A DNA stretch of 6,741 nucleotides. It comes from Chloroflexota bacterium (lineage in GTDB: Bacteria; Chloroflexota; Limnocylindria; P2-11E). This document shows positions 1 to 5,606 of the stretch, one piece after another. The first letter of the stretch is position 1, and every line of letters begins with the position of its first letter. The position numbers and the translations under genes were made by a program. The notes below the pieces were generated by a model. That model did no database searches, was not told the DNA's origin, and saw only the letters and a list, made by a program, of their open reading frames with translations. The stretch spans positions 1 through 6,741 of the forward strand of contig JACDAF010000175.1 in NCBI GenBank assembly GCA_013695575.1. Direction: 5' to 3'.

Positions 1-636
1 GAATGTGTCACCGGCGACTTCGACCACCTGCTGATCGCGACGACGCTGCCGCTGCTGCTGTCCCACGGTCTGCATCACCTGGAAGCGTGGAACGAAGCAG
101 TCTGCGACGGGGCCTGGGGCCGGACGGCGGCCCGGCTGGGCGAGAAGATCCGCCAGGCGATCGACCTCGAGCACTGGTCGGCGTTCCACGGGTCCTTCGT
201 TCGCCTGACCGACCTGCTCCACGAGGTGGCGTCGGGCGGTCGCGGCCCGGCGCCGGCGTCGGTGATCGTCTTGTCGGGCGACGTGCACCACGCTTACCTG
301 GCCGAGGCCTCCTTCCCCGGGCGCGCGCCGATCGAGAGCGCCGTCGTGCAGGCGGTCTGCTCGCCGATTCGCAACCCGCTGGACCGGAACGAGCGCCGCG
401 GACTGCGCGCGGCGCTCTCGCGCAGCGCCGCAGCGGTCGCCCGGCTGCTCGCGCGGAGCGCCGGCGTCCAGCCGGCCGCCGTGCGCTGGGAGTTCGCGGG
501 CGAACCGACCTTCGACAACCAGATCGCCACCCTGCACCTGACCGGCCGCGGCGCCCACCTGACGATCGAGAAGACTCGTCCCGAGGACTGGGCAACCCCG
601 CAACTGCACCAAACGCTCTCGCGGACCATCGCCTGA
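1..636 (+). CDS. PhoD-like metallophosphatase, C-terminal part (5' end outside window)
   Basis: The reading frame is open from the first base to TGA at 634-636 and gives 211 residues. The family hydrolyses phosphate esters at a metal centre; the substrate here cannot be told. The strongest signature is LSGDVHHAYLAEA, with GDVHH at fragment residues 93-97, which matches the late metal-binding Asp/His motif of PhoD-like (alkaline phosphatase D family) proteins. It is preceded by HLLIATTLPLLL, LEAWNEAVCDGAWG and DLEHWSAFHGSF and followed by AVCSPIRNPL, a segment order I recognise from actinobacterial PhoD-like proteins of roughly 500 residues. About 60% of the protein, including the first metal-binding motifs and any signal peptide, therefore lies before the window. 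The remaining part shows no frame break. It converges on the desaturase remnant 42 bp downstream. Family assignment is confident; the physiological role is unknown. Confidence 0.88.
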   Translation, partial: ECVTGDFDHLLIATTLPLLLSHGLHHLEAWNEAVCDGAWGRTAARLGEKIRQAIDLEHWSAFHGSFVRLTDLLHEVASGGRGPAPASVIVLSGDVHHAYLAEASFPGRAPIESAVVQAVCSPIRNPLDRNERRGLRAALSRSAAAVARLLARSAGVQPAAVRWEFAGEPTFDNQIATLHLTGRGAHLTIEKTRPEDWATPQLHQTLSRTIA

Positions 637-646
637 CAGGAGGTCT

Positions 647-667
647 CGGCAGCACATCGTCCTGCCG
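647..667. terminator. weak stem-loop between convergent genes
   Basis: CGGCAG (647-652) and CTGCCG (662-667) can form a perfect 6-bp stem with a 9-nt loop, in the 42-bp gap between the phosphatase stop and the desaturase stop. There is no T run on either side. The position between convergent genes suits a bidirectional terminator, but a stem this short is expected often in GC-rich DNA. Confidence 0.25.
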
Positions 668-678
668 CCCGCGTCGAG

Positions 679-1176
679 TCACGCTGCCGCGGGTCCGCGT
701 TTGGCTTGCTGGCGTGCGGGGCTGATCCGGATGACATCCCAGGCCAGGTGGCAGCGCTCCAAACCGGTGATGAGCCAGGCGCTGGGGTCGAGCTGGCGGC
801 GGCCGAGGCCGTGTCTGGCGGAGGTGGGGAAGGCGTGGCGGTTGTTGTGCCAGGCCTCCCCGAAGGCAATCGGGGCAAGCCAGGCGAGGTTACGCGAGCG
901 GTTGCCGGTGGCGAACGGTCGCCGGCCGTAGAAGTGGCACAGCGAGTTGATGCTCAACGTCGCGTGATGAAGGAGGAAGACTCGGACGGCTCCGCCCCAC
1001 AACAGGCCGGTGAACCCTCCCTCGACGGTTCCGGTCAGGGCGAGGCCGAGAGGCAGGGCGAGCCCGACCGCCACCCAGAGCGGGAAGGTGCGGCTGCTGA
1101 AGCGCAGGTCACGGTCGGCGAGCAGATCCTTGGCGTAGCGGCGGGGGTTGGCCCTGTCCTTGCCGCGGAACATCCA
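679..1176 (-). pseudogene. acyl-CoA (delta-9) desaturase remnant, N-terminal half missing
   Basis: On the minus strand, about 165 residues ending at TGA (681-679) match the C-terminal half of membrane di-iron fatty acyl desaturases of the DesA3 type, which insert a double bond into acyl chains at the membrane. Visible landmarks are WMFRGKDRANPRRYAKDLL, RTFPLWVAVGLALPLGLAL (a membrane segment), LLHHATLSINSLCHFYGRRP, FGEAWHNNRHAFPTSARHG and LDPSAWLITGLERCHLAWD. Homology stops abruptly just before the Trp at 1174-1176, where the family normally has H-x-G-W. The N-terminal histidine boxes and about half the protein are absent, and the frame beyond is only antisense to the transporter remnant. The third histidine box, normally H-x-x-H-H, reads HNNRH: one ligand is Arg (CGC where CAC is expected). 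Truncation and a lost iron ligand both argue against activity. The rest of the fragment is in one frame, so decay looks fairly recent. Confidence 0.82.
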
Positions 1177-1180
1177 GATG
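1173..1180. other. head-to-head junction of two 5'-truncated genes
   Basis: The desaturase homology (minus strand) ends at its conserved Trp codon, 1174-1176. The transporter homology (plus strand) begins at Ser-Arg-Trp, 1173-1181. The two overlap by a few bases, so the breakpoint is confined to about 8 bp and may include a short microhomology. Both genes have lost their 5' ends and any shared promoter region here. A deletion between two divergent genes would give this, as would illegitimate recombination or a misjoined assembly. Confidence 0.7.
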
Positions 1181-1297
1181 GTTTGCGGTCGGCTGGATCG
1201 TGGCGATCGCGGCCTGGGTCTGCACGTCGGCGCGCTCTCGCTCGCGGCTCTGTCGATCGTACAGGCCGTCCTCTCCGGCCGGCTCGTCTTCCTCGCC

Positions 1298-1323
1298 GTG
1301 CTCGCCGAGCGCTTCTTCGGCTT
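1298..1323 (+). repeat. 26-nt inverted repeat, copy 1
   Basis: These bases are identical, in reverse complement, to 5298-5323. They encode the VLAERFFGF block of the two EamA paralogs, and the identity ends at mismatches on both sides. Confidence 0.85.
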
Positions 1324-1661
1324 TAGGCTCGGACGGCGACAATGGGTCGGCCTCACGATCACCGCGACCGGCCTCGTGGTCATCGGATTGACGAGCGGCG
1401 GAGCCGACGACACGCAGCGAGCTTCGCTGGCGGCGCTGATCGCCATCGAGGGCGCGATCTTCGTCGTCGCCGCGCTCGTGAGGATCTCGACCCGCCGCCA
1501 CCTCCCGAACCGCGGCGAGGGGCTGCTGCTCGGCGCCGCCGCCAGCGCGCTGTGGGGCGTCTCGGATATCGCGATCAAGTACCTCACCCAAGCCTCACCC
1601 GGGCCGGTGCTCGGGTTGGTGAGCCCGTGCACACTCACCGCGCTCATCGCCGGGGTGATCG

Positions 1662-1706
1662 CCTTCTACGCCTCCGCCCGCAGCCTCCAGATCGGCGACG
1701 GCGTCG
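1662..1706 (+). repeat. 45-nt inverted repeat, copy 1
   Basis: All 45 bases match the reverse complement of 4912-4956. The segment encodes FYASARSLQIGDGV in both EamA paralogs and uses the same codon at every position. Identity breaks immediately outside (GAAGTC against GCAGTG on the 3' side). Confidence 0.88.
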
Positions 1707-1944
1707 AAGTCATCGCGCTCACCTCCGTGACCGCCAACCTCACCGCGATCATCGGCGGGATCCTTGTCTTCCACGACCCGATCGGCTCCGGCGCTGTCGG
1801 GATCACCGGCCGCTTCCTCGCGTTCTGCCTGGTGATCGCCGGTGCAGCGCTCATGCCCGCCCGATGCGCGCCACCCCCGATGCGACCTAGCACTTCGCAC
1901 CGCGCGACCAGCCGGCAGTTGCGGGCACGACGGTCGCTTCGTCG

Positions 1945-1998
1945 CACGTCGCCACGCGCGACGAGCTCGAACAGCGCGTCCTGGCCTTCCAAACCCGA
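1945..1998 (+). pseudogene. possible scrap of an IS630-type transposase C-terminus
   Basis: Frame 1 reads HVATRDELEQRVLAFQTR between the end of the transporter remnant and the start of the MFS homology. The pattern (T/S)-R-D-E-L-x-x-R-(V/L)-L-A-F resembles the helix near the C-terminus of IS630-family transposases, which usually continues into a Tyr-Asn and PF-W segment. That continuation is absent here, replaced within a few codons by MFS sequence in another frame. With only 18 residues and no inverted repeats or target duplication seen, this is a weak call; chance or another helical protein is possible. Confidence 0.2.
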
Positions 1999-2015
1999 AC
2001 TCCGAAAGACCGCCC

Positions 2016-2320
2016 AGCCCTTTCTTCGGGCAGCTCACCGACCGCTTCTGGCGCAAGAAGCTGTTCCTGCTGACGCTCGTCGTGTATCTCATCGCGACGG
2101 TTGCGACGGCGTTCTCGGGCAGCGCCCTGTTCTTCTACGTCTGCCGCTTTCACCGGCGCCGGCATCGGCGGCGAGTACACGGCGATCAACTCGGCGATCG
2201 ACGAGCTGATTCGCGCGCGCGTGCGCGGGCGCGTGGACCATCATCATCAATGGGTCGTATTGGCTCGGCGCGCGCCTCTGGGGCCCGGGCCGCTTCTCGG
2301 CGGCACTGCGCAAGGGTTGA
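2016..2320 (+). pseudogene. MFS (sugar-porter-like) transporter fragment spread over three frames
   Basis: The homology reads FFGQLTDRFWRKKLFLLTL, then VVYLIATVATAFSGSALFF and YVCR in frame 3. It continues as FTGAGIGGEYTAINSAIDE and LIRARVRGRVD in frame 1 from about 2152, then as IIINGSYWLGARLWG in frame 2 from 2240, and reaches TGA at 2318-2320. This is the motif-A loop and the next two or three helices of a major facilitator transporter, roughly residues 60-150 of a normal protein of more than 400. The N-terminus and the whole second half are missing. Extra single bases seem to sit near 2151 and at 2239. Motif A normally reads D-R-x-G-R-K; here the Gly is Trp (TGG for GGG). Truncated at both ends with two frame breaks and a motif substitution, it is a clear remnant. 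The true 3' edge of homology is near 2272; the rest to the stop is unrecognised. Confidence 0.75.
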
Positions 2321-2455
2321 GTCCGGGCGCGCGCGTCGCATCTCGCGCAACCGCTTCGGCCCGGCAAGCTAGTACTGCTCCGTTAGCTCAGGGTGGACCG
2401 CGGAGCTGTGTGCTGTCTTGCGCTGGCGAGCGCGGCTCGTGGCGTGCGCATCGTG

Positions 2456-2499
2456 CCGCGGCGGCAGCCACGCGAACGCGCTCGGCCGCGCCGCCGCGG
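2456..2499 (-). terminator. GC-rich stem-loop directly after the DUF1206 stop
   Basis: CCGCGGCGGC (2456-2465) pairs perfectly with GCCGCCGCGG (2490-2499), giving a 10-bp stem around a 24-nt loop. It begins one base beyond the TAA of the minus-strand DUF1206 gene. No T run follows, so it would be an actinobacterial-type terminator without a U tract or an mRNA 3'-end stabiliser. I see no gene in the 180 bp between the MFS remnant and this gene (2321-2500). Confidence 0.5.
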
Positions 2500-2500
2500 G

Positions 2501-3301
2501 TTACATCCGGCGGTATCGCGACTGGAGGATCGCGAACACGCCGAAGGCCACGAATCCGAGCGCCGCCGCCGTGAGCAGGAACCTGCCGAACGGCTGCGCC
2601 AGGATTGTCTGCATCGCGCCGTCCAGCCCTTGGTTCTGCCGGTCGAGGGTCAGCGTCGCATAGCTGAGCAGACCGCCCACCAGGCCCAGGGCCACCCCCT
2701 TGGCGATGTATCCGACTTGGCCCAGTCGCGCCACGCCCTTGCGCGCGCCGGCGGACATCGAGGAGGTGTCGATCTCCTCAGCGAAGGATTTCTTCACGCC
2801 CTTGACCACGAGGGCCGCGCCGACGCCGATGATGATCAGCCCGGCGACCACCACGATCACACTTCCGCCGGGCCACGCCAGCACACCTGAGGTGGCTTGC
2901 TTCTGAGACTGCGAGCTCGACTGGCCCGTGCCGAGCGCGACCGAAGCGGCGCTGACTCCCAGCGCGGCGTAGATCACGGCCAATAGCCCGCTGGTGACCT
3001 GCTTCCGCACCCGTTTGCGATAGCCCCAGATGGCCTCGCTGGCCTGCCAAAGCGCGAGCGCCACCAAGCCGACCGCCACCAGCCACAGCAGGATCTTGCC
3101 AAAAGGCTGAGCAGCGAGTGTCTTCAGCGCCCCCGAGGGGTCGGCGCTCTTGCTGTCCGACGCGCTCCACGCGATCTGCAGCGCCAACCAGCCGATGAGC
3201 AGGTGGACGACGCCGTAAGCGATAAGCCCGGCGCGGGCGACGATCTCCAGCGATGCGCTGTCGCCGACCTGTTCGGCCTTACCGCTGGCGTTGGTTGGCA
3301 T
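2501..3301 (-). CDS. DUF1206 domain-containing integral membrane protein
   Basis: This 266-residue protein is typical in length and layout of the DUF1206 family, whose function is not established. Three repeated units, each with two membrane helices, are visible. Unit 1 covers about residues 18-94, with LIAYGVVHLLIGWLALQIAW and, after AQPFGKILL, LVAVGLVALALW. Unit 2 covers about 101-171, with GLLAVIYAALGVSAASVAL and VIVVVAGLIIIGVGAALVV. Unit 3 covers about 188-266, with GYIAKGVALGLVGGLLSYA and LLTAAALGFVAFGVFAIL. The AQPFG turn occurs in units 1 (64-68) and 3 (235-239); unit 2 has WPGG instead. The start MPTNASGK is chosen because GGAGG lies 9 nt upstream and because the longer upstream frame lacks recognisable sequence. 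No frame break. It is transcribed alone, divergently from the 3734 gene. The protein should sit in the cytoplasmic membrane; no catalytic residues are evident. Confidence 0.9.
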   Translation of the reverse strand: MPTNASGKAEQVGDSASLEIVARAGLIAYGVVHLLIGWLALQIAWSASDSKSADPSGALKTLAAQPFGKILLWLVAVGLVALALWQASEAIWGYRKRVRKQVTSGLLAVIYAALGVSAASVALGTGQSSSQSQKQATSGVLAWPGGSVIVVVAGLIIIGVGAALVVKGVKKSFAEEIDTSSMSAGARKGVARLGQVGYIAKGVALGLVGGLLSYATLTLDRQNQGLDGAMQTILAQPFGRFLLTAAALGFVAFGVFAILQSRYRRM

Positions 3302-3310
3302 CGCTGGGAT

Positions 3311-3315
3311 CCTCC
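3311..3315 (-). promoter_or_regulatory. ribosome binding site of the DUF1206 gene
   Basis: GGAGG on the minus strand stands 9 nt before the ATG at 3301. It decides the start against the much longer open frame that continues upstream to 4276. Confidence 0.75.
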
Positions 3316-3328
3316 GCTTCGGCACCGG

Positions 3329-3334
3329 AATGTA
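3329..3334 (-). promoter_or_regulatory. candidate -10 element for the DUF1206 gene
   Basis: TACATT on the minus strand would place transcription start near 3322, about 20 nt before the ATG with the ribosome binding site between. No good -35 hexamer is seen at the usual distance, so this rests on position and a single hexamer. Confidence 0.28.
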
Positions 3335-3721
3335 GCCAGCGGAACTAAGCGACCGCGGGCCGCGCCGGCTTCCGACGCCGCGCGCAGAACTGTCCCCTCG
3401 GATGTCCCCAGACGAGCAGGCGGCAGGGCGGACGACCTGAAGGCAGGTTGAGCAGTGAGTGACCTTCGCGTTTCGGACGTCGGCCTCAGTCTCGCGGCAG
3501 ATGGTCAGATCCAGTGCCGCGGTCGCGAGTGTCTCAAAGCGGCGCTGCCACGCCGCGCTTGCTGACCGACGTCGCAGCTCCTGCTGCTCTTCAATTCGGT
3601 ACCGAGCGGGGCTCGACGCGGCGCTGTACAGACTGCTCCTTGTCGAAGGGGAGCAGCGAGTCGGCAGTGCGCTCACAAGGTGGCCAGGCTGCCCGCGTCG
3701 GCTGACGCCGAAGACCGCGGG
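3335..3721. other. intergenic region between divergent genes, no gene recognised
   Basis: This stretch separates two divergently transcribed membrane-protein genes. Several short frames are open on both strands, but none has a recognisable product, a ribosome binding site or an abrupt codon-use signal. The minus frame continuous with DUF1206 reads TICRETEADVRNAKVTHC followed by STC at 3443-3505, which has a Cys/His spacing suggestive of metal binding, but it has no start codon I can support. No long inverted repeat or tandem repeat was seen. Confidence 0.5.
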
Positions 3722-3727
3722 TAAGCT
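3722..3727 (+). promoter_or_regulatory. candidate -10 element giving a leaderless transcript of the 3734 gene
   Basis: TAAGCT ends 6 nt before the ATG at 3734, and no convincing Shine-Dalgarno sequence is present. A start of transcription at or beside the ATG would make the mRNA leaderless, which is common in actinobacteria. GCTGAC at 3701-3706 could be a poor -35, but the 15-nt spacer is short. Confidence 0.22.
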
Positions 3728-3733
3728 GGCCTG

Positions 3734-4237
3734 ATGGGCGAGACGATCGGCGAGGATGCCGCGGGCGTGGCAGGGCAGGACGAGGGTTCGCGCCTGGGCG
3801 ACATGCTCCACGGCGCCGCTCGTGGGGCGGTGGGCGCGATGGCGATGACGGGAATGCGGGTACTCACGACCGAGCTTGGGCTTGTGGAACAGACTCCACC
3901 GCAAGCCGTCGGCCGCCAGCGCGCGCGCGGCATGCGGGCGCTGTTGCGGCGGGCGCCGCGCAAGCAGCGGCGAGGGCTGGTCGAGGCCGCGCACTGGGCC
4001 TTCGGCGCCGGCGGGGGCGCGGCCTTCGGAGCGCTGCCTGGCGCGATGCGTCGCCGAACTTGGGCGGGCCCGGCGTATGGGCTGGTGGTGTGGCTGGGCT
4101 TTGAACTGGGAATCGCGCCCCTGCTGGGCCTCAGCCAGGCCAAGCGCGTGCGCCTGGTCGACCGGTTGGCGCTCGCCGCCGACCACCTGCTCTACGGCTT
4201 GGTGCTGTCGGGGATGCGCCGCGGCACGCGAGACTAG
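3734..4237 (+). CDS. small polytopic membrane protein of unknown function
   Basis: The 167-residue protein starts with ATG and ends with TAG at 4235-4237. Four hydrophobic segments are visible: about residues 26-50 (AARGAVGAMAMTGMRVLTTE), 84-105 (AAHWAFGAGGGAAFGALPG), 111-133 (AGPAYGLVVWLGFELGIAPL) and 143-160 (DRLALAADHLLYGLVLSG). A basic stretch (RQRARGMRALLRRAPRKQRR, 61-80) lies between the first two. GLVEQTPP (49-56) and the His residues in AAHW and AADHLLYG look like conserved points, and I have the impression of similar actinobacterial proteins of unknown function, perhaps related to DUF1440-like proteins, but I cannot name the family firmly. Codon use is GC-rich and uniform, and the frame is intact. 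It is divergent from DUF1206 and has no operon partner downstream; 4238-4348 holds nothing recognisable. Function cannot be inferred. Confidence 0.75.
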   Translation: MGETIGEDAAGVAGQDEGSRLGDMLHGAARGAVGAMAMTGMRVLTTELGLVEQTPPQAVGRQRARGMRALLRRAPRKQRRGLVEAAHWAFGAGGGAAFGALPGAMRRRTWAGPAYGLVVWLGFELGIAPLLGLSQAKRVRLVDRLALAADHLLYGLVLSGMRRGTRD

Positions 4238-4348
4238 GTCCGCGCCGCGCGGGGGAGGTAGCTGACGCCGCGCCACCGCGTCTGAGCCGTTGTTCGTCAG
4301 CGAGCTTTCAAGGCTGATTTGTCGCGCCAGCAGGGCCTAGCGAAACGA

Positions 4349-4589
4349 CTAGCGGAACCGGGGAAAGGCCGGGAGTGTCATGTGCTCAAAGAGCGCGACC
4401 GGGTCATTCTCCGGTCGGTCTCGCCAGGAGGAGCTAGCCGGTACGCCGGTGTCCAGCATCACGGTGCGGTGATGGGGCTTCGCGTAGCACTTGGTCGCGC
4501 CCGCGAGACTGAGGAAGGCGCTCGAGGTGTAGGGCGAGCGTCTTGAGCTGCGCGATTCGCTCCCTGTCGTGCCTGGCCACGTCGTACAT
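4349..4589 (-). pseudogene. short unrecognised ORF with one frame break
   Basis: On the minus strand, ATG at 4589 opens MYDVARHDRERIAQLKTLAL and then HLERLPQSRGRDQVLREA, a charged, helical-looking stretch. That frame stops at 4434. The next frame continues plausibly from 4474 as HHRTVMLDTGVPASSSW and FEHMTLPAFPRFR to TAG at 4351-4349. Removing one base from the GGGG run at 4474-4477 would join them into a protein of about 80 residues. GAGAG lies just upstream of the ATG but only about 4 nt away. I do not recognise the family. The evidence is the protein-like character on both sides of a homopolymer, so the call is tentative; the interval could be non-coding. Confidence 0.33.
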
Positions 4590-4656
4590 GTACTCTCAGT
4601 GTTCGTTCCCTGACCTCGTATGCCCAAACGCATGTTTGCGACGCGCGGGCGCGGCT

Positions 4657-4692
4657 GTCGGCAGCGCCCCGAACGAGCGCGCTGCTGCCGGC
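4657..4692 (-). terminator. stem-loop after the EamA transporter stop
   Basis: GTCGGCAGC (4657-4665) pairs with GCTGCCGGC (4684-4692), giving 9 pairs including one G-T, around an 18-nt loop. It starts 7 bp beyond the TAA of the minus-strand transporter. No T run follows. A second small hairpin, CAAAC-GCAT-GTTTG (4625-4638), lies further downstream. Confidence 0.42.
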
Positions 4693-4699
4693 TGCTCCA

Positions 4700-5606
4700 T
4701 TAGTGGTGCTCAGGCTCCATGCCTGGCAGCTCGAGCGACTCGCCGATGCGGACGGGCGCCGGGATGAGCGCGGCGCCGATGAGGATCAGGGCGAACGCGG
4801 CGATGCGGACGCCGATCACGAGCGCGTCGTCGCCGAGCCGGTCTCCGAAGACCGCGAGGCCGGCGAGGATGATGGAGACGTTCGCGGCGACCGAGGTGAC
4901 GGCGATCACTGCGACGCCGTCGCCGATCTGGAGGCTGCGGGCGGAGGCGTAGAAGGAGAAGACGGCCGCCGTGAGGATGATCGCGCTCCAGGGGCTGAGG
5001 AGGCCGACCAGCCCGCGCTCGAGGTCGCCCGAGAGCGCCTTGATCGCGACGTCTGAGATCCCGAACGCGAGCCCGGCGGCTATGCCGAGCAGCACGCCGC
5101 GCTGCACCGCGATGCGCTCGATCAGGTGGGAGACGACCAGCAGCAGGCCGATGCCCACCGCGATGCCCTCGAAGATGATCATCCCCGCGAGGGAGTAGCT
5201 GGAGTGGGCTCCACCTCCGCTCTCGCCGGTGAGCGTCAGCAGGCTGAGCGAGCCCGCCACCGGGCCGATTCCGGTCCACTGGCGACGGCCCAGCTGGAAG
5301 CCGAAGAAGCGCTCGGCGAGCACCGCCAGGAAGACGAGCCCTCCGGCGAGCACGGCCTGGCCGATTGAGATCGGGGCGAGCGTGAGCGCGGCCACGTGCA
5401 GCGCGAACGCCACCGCCGCGACGCCCCAGCCGATGGTCCACCATCGGGAGTGGAAGAGATCGATCGCGCTGCGTATCGGATGGCGCATTTCGACGTCGGC
5501 GCCGCGATCGCGCCTCTGTGTTTGAAGAGAAGGCGAGGTTGGCTCCGAGCGCGGAGAGCAGCGCACAGATGAGGCCGACCCCGACCTCGAGCGAGACGCT
5601 GGTCAT
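4700..5606 (-). CDS. EamA/DMT-family transporter with two N-terminal frameshifts
   Basis: This is a predicted multi-helix permease of the EamA (drug/metabolite transporter) type with unknown substrate. The best start is ATG at 5606: MTSVSLEVGVGLICALLSAL forms the first helix and GANLAF follows. One base seems missing at about 5529 before LFKHRGAIAAP, and another at about 5497 before DVEMRHP. From there the frame is unbroken to TAA at 4702-4700, through FHSRWWTIGWGVAAVAFALH, LAVLAERFFGFQLGRRQW, LAGMIIFEGIAVGIGLLLVV, GISDVAIK and FYASARSLQIGDGV. With both bases restored the length is 302 residues, normal for the family. If the frameshifts are real, translation could begin only within the frame at MRHP (5488, about 262 residues), lacking the first helix. 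It is paralogous to the remnant at 1173-1890, in opposite orientation. No clear Shine-Dalgarno sequence precedes 5606. Confidence 0.82.
4912..4956 (-). repeat. 45-nt inverted repeat, copy 2
   Basis: This is the exact reverse complement of 1662-1706, within the intact-frame EamA gene, and encodes FYASARSLQIGDGV. Confidence 0.88.
5298..5323 (-). repeat. 26-nt inverted repeat, copy 2
   Basis: This is the exact reverse complement of 1298-1323, within the EamA gene, and encodes the VLAERFFGF block. Confidence 0.85.

Larger units (their letters stand above)
1173..1890 (+). pseudogene. EamA/DMT-family transporter remnant, 5'-truncated and frameshifted
   Basis: This is a multi-helix membrane protein of the drug/metabolite transporter (EamA) type; the substrate is unknown. 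It is recognised by its paralog at 4700-5606. Shared blocks include GLVFLAVLAERFFGF/RLVFLAVLAERFFGF, LGRRQW, GVSDIAIK/GISDVAIK, FYASARSLQIGDGV and IAGAALMP/LIGAALIP. Homology begins at SRWFAVGWIVAIAAW (1173-1217), equivalent to SRWWTIGWGVAAVAF about 53 residues into the paralog, so the start and first membrane segment are gone. One base appears missing at about 1218, where the frame shifts to give LHVGALSL, and one at about 1862 in a C run. Restoring both gives a smooth end, PAPMRATPDAT, with TAG at 1888-1890. The body between is intact and hydrophobic. It faces the truncated desaturase at 1173-1180 and has no start codon or promoter of its own, so it is probably not expressed as a transporter. 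Confidence 0.8.

Noticed and set aside
679..1647. 322-residue minus-strand open frame as a complete desaturase
   Set aside because: Everything upstream of the Trp at 1176 is antisense to the EamA remnant and is Ser/Arg/Pro-rich without desaturase motifs.
1148..2209. Single 353-residue plus-strand open frame
   Set aside because: Its first codons are antisense to the desaturase and its last ~110 follow neither the transporter nor the MFS frame. Only the middle is homologous to EamA proteins, so it is not one protein.
2212..2227. 16-nt alternating CG/TG run, possible Z-DNA former
   Set aside because: It encodes an Arg-Ala-Arg-Val-Arg stretch of the MFS fragment and is expected by chance at this GC content.
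1945..2320. Complete insertion sequence
   Set aside because: No full transposase, paired terminal inverted repeats or target-site duplication could be found; only scraps are visible.
2379..2400. tRNA-like start CTCCGTTAGCTCAGGGTGGA
   Set aside because: It resembles the D-arm region of a tRNA, but no anticodon arm, GTTCGA-type T loop or matching 3' acceptor strand follows at tRNA spacing.
3443..3505. Minus-strand peptide with a Cys/His cluster
   Set aside because: The spacing hints at metal binding, but no start codon, ribosome binding site or family resemblance supports a gene.
2501..4276. 591-residue minus-strand frame extending DUF1206 upstream
   Set aside because: The extension is antisense to the 3734 gene and lacks recognisable domains. 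GGAGG 9 nt before the ATG at 3301 fixes the start.
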